A stretch of 56,689 nt of DNA, taken from positions 1 to 56,689 of the forward strand of contig LUKI01000008.1 in assembly GCA_001593685.1 (NCBI GenBank), written 5' to 3'. Positions 53,782-56,689 of this stretch are shown here, piece after piece. The position numbers and the translations under genes are program-made. Position 1 is the stretch's first letter, and every line of letters starts with the position of its first letter. The stretch comes from Gammaproteobacteria bacterium F7 (GTDB lineage Bacteria; Pseudomonadota; Gammaproteobacteria; Pseudomonadales; IMCC2047). The notes below the pieces were generated by a model. It did not search any database and was not told where the DNA came from. It worked only from the letters and a program-made list of their open reading frames with translations.

Positions 53782-54402
53782 TCACTGAAAATCACTAACA
53801 TCGCCCATACCAACACGTACCACTTCAGGCACCTCGTCGGTCATATTAATCACACTGGTTGCCTCCATGCCGCAATAACCACCATCAATAATCAGGTCTA
53901 CCTGATGCTCCAATGTGGCCCGAATATCATACGGGTCTGTCATGGGGATCTCGTCACCCGGCATAATCAGAGACGTGCTCATTAACGGCTCACCCAGCTG
54001 ATCCAGCAACGCCTGAGTAATATTATGCTCCGGTAAACGTAAACCGATAGTGCGTCGCTTGGGGTGTAATAAACGACGTGGCACCTCACTGGTCGCATTA
54101 AGAATAAAGGTATAAGCACCCGGCGTATGGGCCTTAAGAATTCGATAGGTGCTGTTATCAACCTTAGCGTAAGTCGACACTTCAGAAAGGTCGTTACATA
54201 CCAGCGTAAAGTTATGTTTATCATCCAGGCGTCGAATCTGGCGAATACGATCGACCGCCTTTTTGTCGCCAATATGGCAACCCAGTGCATAGGCACAATC
54301 GGTCGGATAAACAACCACACCGCCCTTGTTGATGATTTCAACAGCCTGTTTGATCAAGCGTTGCTGAGGGTTATCCGGGTGTATCTGAAAAAACTGGCTC
54401 AT
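53782..54402 (-). CDS. yciO: YciO-type Sua5/YrdC-family protein
   Basis: 206 residues with the YrdC fold: GGVVVYPTDCAYALGCHIGDKKAVDRIRQIRR, TLVCNDLSEVSTYAKVDN and GAYTFILNATSEVPRRL. Relatives make threonylcarbamoyl-adenylate for tRNA t6A; YciO itself is only partly characterised. 20 bp after rnm, as in E. coli where yciV and yciO adjoin. Confidence 0.88.
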   Translation of the reverse strand: MSQFFQIHPDNPQQRLIKQAVEIINKGGVVVYPTDCAYALGCHIGDKKAVDRIRQIRRLDDKHNFTLVCNDLSEVSTYAKVDNSTYRILKAHTPGAYTFILNATSEVPRRLLHPKRRTIGLRLPEHNITQALLDQLGEPLMSTSLIMPGDEIPMTDPYDIRATLEHQVDLIIDGGYCGMEATSVINMTDEVPEVVRVGMGDVSDFQ

Positions 54403-54422
54403 AGACGTTTACTATCTGAACA

Positions 54423-55250
54423 TTAACAAAATAACTGCCACACGGGGCGACAACTCTTCGGCAGTGGGTCAACTTTCCCCAAATCACACCATTGCGTATT
54501 AGGGTTGTGAAAATCACTGCCACAGGAGGCATACAGATCAAACTCTTCACACAGGCGCGTAAAGTAGCCGGTGATATCACGGTTTTGGGTACCGGATACA
54601 ACCTCAATGGCATCACCGCCTGCGGCCTTAAAGTCCGTTAACAGGCGTTTCAGCTTCATGCGTGTGAGTTTATATTTATCAGGGTGCGCCAATACTGCAT
54701 AACCACCCGCAGCATGAATCCAGCTTACCACCTCATCTAATTCGGGCCACTGACTTTTGACATCACCAACCTTACCGGCACCGAGGTATTTATCAAAGGC
54801 ACTACCGTGGTTTTCAACATACCCCTGATTAACAAGGTAACGAGCAAAGTGTGGACGTCCCAGCTCGCTATCACCGGCAATTTTTTTAGCACCTTCGTAG
54901 CAATCTTCAAACCCCAGCTTTGCTAATCGACGGCCAATTTCAACGCCCCTCTGCTCACGCTTGCGGGACTGTTCATCCAACGCGGCTTTTAATATCTCAT
55001 TATCCGGGTCAATCGCTAGCCCAACAACATGAATTCCCACGCCGCTCCATTGGCTGGATACCTCAATACCCGCGACAAAACGCATGCCAAGCGCTTTTGC
55101 TGTCTCAGCCGCTTCCGGAACACCGGCAACAGTATCGTGATCCGTTAATGCCAACATTTGCACACCATTAGCATGAGCCCTTCTTAGCACCTGCGCTGGC
55201 GCCAGCGCGCCATCGGACGCCAGACTATGACAATGTAAATCAACTTTCAT
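54423..55250 (-). CDS. rnm: RNase AM (PHP-domain 5'-3' exonuclease, YciV)
   Basis: 275 residues from the ATG at 55250, where the family begins MKVDLHCHSLASDGAL; an upstream ATG adds three residues. PHP metal-binding motifs: DLHCHS, ALTDHDTVAG, GIEVSS, HPDKY and CGSDFHNP. It trims 5' ends of 5S, 16S and 23S rRNA and degrades short RNA. Operon with yciO. Confidence 0.92.
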   Translation of the reverse strand: MKVDLHCHSLASDGALAPAQVLRRAHANGVQMLALTDHDTVAGVPEAAETAKALGMRFVAGIEVSSQWSGVGIHVVGLAIDPDNEILKAALDEQSRKREQRGVEIGRRLAKLGFEDCYEGAKKIAGDSELGRPHFARYLVNQGYVENHGSAFDKYLGAGKVGDVKSQWPELDEVVSWIHAAGGYAVLAHPDKYKLTRMKLKRLLTDFKAAGGDAIEVVSGTQNRDITGYFTRLCEEFDLYASCGSDFHNPNTQWCDLGKVDPLPKSCRPVWQLFC

Positions 55251-55463
55251 AAGGTGCACTTCAACCGATCATATTTTAAGTCGCTAGAGTATCACCTTAG
55301 CTGCCTGGCAGGTAGCGTCTTATGCCCTGCGTCAAACCACATACAAACCATTCAGTAATACAGCTGTTTTTGATTAAACCGCTCTCACAGGGGTTGCTGC
55401 ATCTAAAAAAACTTTAACGTATTATTACTCAATCACTATCTAAATATTTTTCAGGAGCCCCCC

Positions 55464-56507
55464 ATGGCTAATACCTTCGACAACATCCTCGACACCGTCG
55501 GCAATACTCCCATCGTCAAAATCAATCGCCTGGCCCCTGATCATGTCAACCTGTATGTCAAAATCGAAGCCTTTAACCCTATGGGGTCAGTAAAGGATCG
55601 ATTAGCGCTGGGCATTATCGAACACGCTGAGCGCTCTGGCGCACTCAGCCCAGGCCAAACCGTAGTCGAAGCCACCAGCGGCAACACGGGGATCGGTCTC
55701 GCCATGGTTTGCGCCCAAAAGGGTTACCCGCTCGTCGTTACCATGGCAGAGAGCTTCAGCGTTGAGCGCCGCCGCTTAATGCGTTTTCTCGGTGCCAAGG
55801 TTGTTCTGACACCGGCCGCACAAAAGGGCAGCGGCATGCTCGCCAAAGCGGTTGAATTAGCCAAAGAACACGGTTGGTTTTTAGCCCGTCAATTTGAAAA
55901 TGAAGCCAACGCCGACATGCACTCCAACACCACAGCCCCGGAAATCCTATCGGCATTTCCTGATGGCTCTCTGGATTACTGGGTCACAGGTTACGGCACC
56001 GGCGGCACCCTCAAGGGCGTTTCCCGCGTGCTACGCAAACAAAGTGCAAACACCAAAGTCATTGCCTGCGAACCCGCCAATGCGGACCTACTGCACAGCG
56101 GCACATCCCAACCCGTCAATGAAGCCGGCGAGCCCACAACCCACCCTAACTTCAACCCGCATCCGATGCAGGGCTGGACACCCGACTTCATTTCAAAATT
56201 GACAGATGATGCTGTCAAACAACAGCTAATAGACGAAATCGTTACCGTCGCAGGCCCCGACGCGCTTAAATGCTCGCGCGACCTGGCCCAGCAGGAGGGC
56301 ATCTTCTGCGGCATTTCTGCCGGCGGCACCTTTGCCGCAGCGCTGGAAGTAGCCAAAGCAGCCCCCGCTGGCAGCAACATTCTCTGCATGCTGCCAGATA
56401 CCGGCGAGCGTTATCTCTCAACCCCCCTGTTTGAAGACATTTCACCGGAGATGAGCGAAGACGAAATAGCACTGTCAAAATCCACCCCCGGCTATCAATT
56501 TGATTAA
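55464..56507 (+). CDS. cysM: Cysteine synthase, CysM/CysK family
   Basis: 347 residues. PLP lysine in NPMGSVKDRLALGI, substrate loop in EATSGNTGIGLAMVC, and phosphate-binding GTGGTLKGVSRVL are complete. It makes cysteine from O-acetylserine and sulfide or thiosulfate. It is 40-50 residues longer than E. coli CysM, with an insert after residue 205 (about SQPVNEAGEPTTHPNFNPHP) and a C-terminal tail, so the CysK/CysM choice is uncertain. AGGAG lies 7 nt before the ATG. Confidence 0.85.
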   Translation: MANTFDNILDTVGNTPIVKINRLAPDHVNLYVKIEAFNPMGSVKDRLALGIIEHAERSGALSPGQTVVEATSGNTGIGLAMVCAQKGYPLVVTMAESFSVERRRLMRFLGAKVVLTPAAQKGSGMLAKAVELAKEHGWFLARQFENEANADMHSNTTAPEILSAFPDGSLDYWVTGYGTGGTLKGVSRVLRKQSANTKVIACEPANADLLHSGTSQPVNEAGEPTTHPNFNPHPMQGWTPDFISKLTDDAVKQQLIDEIVTVAGPDALKCSRDLAQQEGIFCGISAGGTFAAALEVAKAAPAGSNILCMLPDTGERYLSTPLFEDISPEMSEDEIALSKSTPGYQFD

Positions 56508-56552
56508 ATCACAGCCCTCACCCAGACCGTCAAACATGATCGATTGCAGCTA

Positions 56553-56575
56553 TTCCGGTTAATACCGGAGTAGCT
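56553..56575. repeat. Small inverted repeat downstream of the cysteine synthase gene
   Basis: TCCGGT/ACCGGA with a TAAT loop and flanking CTA/TAG. No T-run. The rest of 56508-56689 shows no gene or other signal. Confidence 0.4.
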
Positions 56576-56689
56576 GCCAACTGCGGAGGCTTGGGTACTG
56601 CCCAGCCAAACCAACTCTTAGCTGGGTCTAACGAATTCCAATTATCCCAACGCTACTCCTGCCCGTTAAAATAATTCATATTCTATACA

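Overview
The window reads as chromosome of a marine-type gammaproteobacterium, possibly of the Cellvibrionales or a near relative (placement inferred from gene content and protein character, not from a tree). The base composition is moderate. The conserved runs yccA-tusDCBE and cysG-serS-crcB-rarA-lolA-ftsK, rnm-yciO-trpS-scpA-scpB, rimB-rimK and the PA2778/PA2779-type pair have arrangements familiar from Pseudomonas and relatives.

Layout. 1-620: edge of a genomic island, with an IS3-family transposase tail cutting a tyrosine integrase that sits at the 3' end of a tRNA-Ser(UGA). 721-3450: yccA, the sulfur-relay genes tusDCB and a tusE that carries both DsrC-type cysteines, then tRNA-Arg(ACG). 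3474-12000: ppsA and its regulator ppsR, broken up by the most unusual part of the window. 12010-22522: bax, a Fur-box iron-uptake locus (membrane ferredoxin, P19 protein, porin), an orphan PqqD-like protein, a sodium symporter, a PAP2 phosphatase, a glycosyltransferase, an OlsF-like ornithine-lipid enzyme and a small TOBE protein. 22698-34941: cysG, serS, crcB, rarA, lolA, ftsK, dinG and neighbours. 35231-39677: class V aminotransferase, rimB-rimK, and a lipoprotein C39-type peptidase with its small partner. 39702-46871: an ECF sigma factor with a ChrR zinc anti-sigma, divergent from a seven-gene oxidoreductase/cyclopropane-synthase operon, which looks like a singlet-oxygen response regulon. 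46879-56507: MarC, PsiE, universal stress protein, NhaA, ScpAB, TrpS, YciO, RNase AM and a cysteine synthase.

The standout is 5841-12000. Two 300-bp direct repeats (6186-6485 and 9731-10030, about 94% identical by eye) each end in a GTTAG core. Each is followed at once by a short run of gene cassettes separated by attC-like sites (5' TAAC, imperfect stem, 3' GTTA). No integron integrase lies in the window. Each 300-bp leader holds a sigma70-like promoter with a 17-bp spacer and a 27-codon open frame, preceded by a purine-rich ribosome site, whose stop codon lies inside the GTTAG core. This resembles an integron attI/Pc platform with a leader peptide, present twice. The upstream run holds a four-TM protein, a reversed ParDE toxin-antitoxin pair and a broken cassette ending in half an attC. 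The downstream run holds two homologous secreted proteins and a frameshifted acetyltransferase. Between the runs the ppsA-ppsR promoter region is duplicated (340 bp, about 92% identical), leaving a 39-codon ppsR stump upstream and the intact ppsR downstream. The simplest reading is an old tandem duplication of a ppsR-permease-platform-cassette block followed by deletion. Import of a diverged copy from a relative is the alternative.
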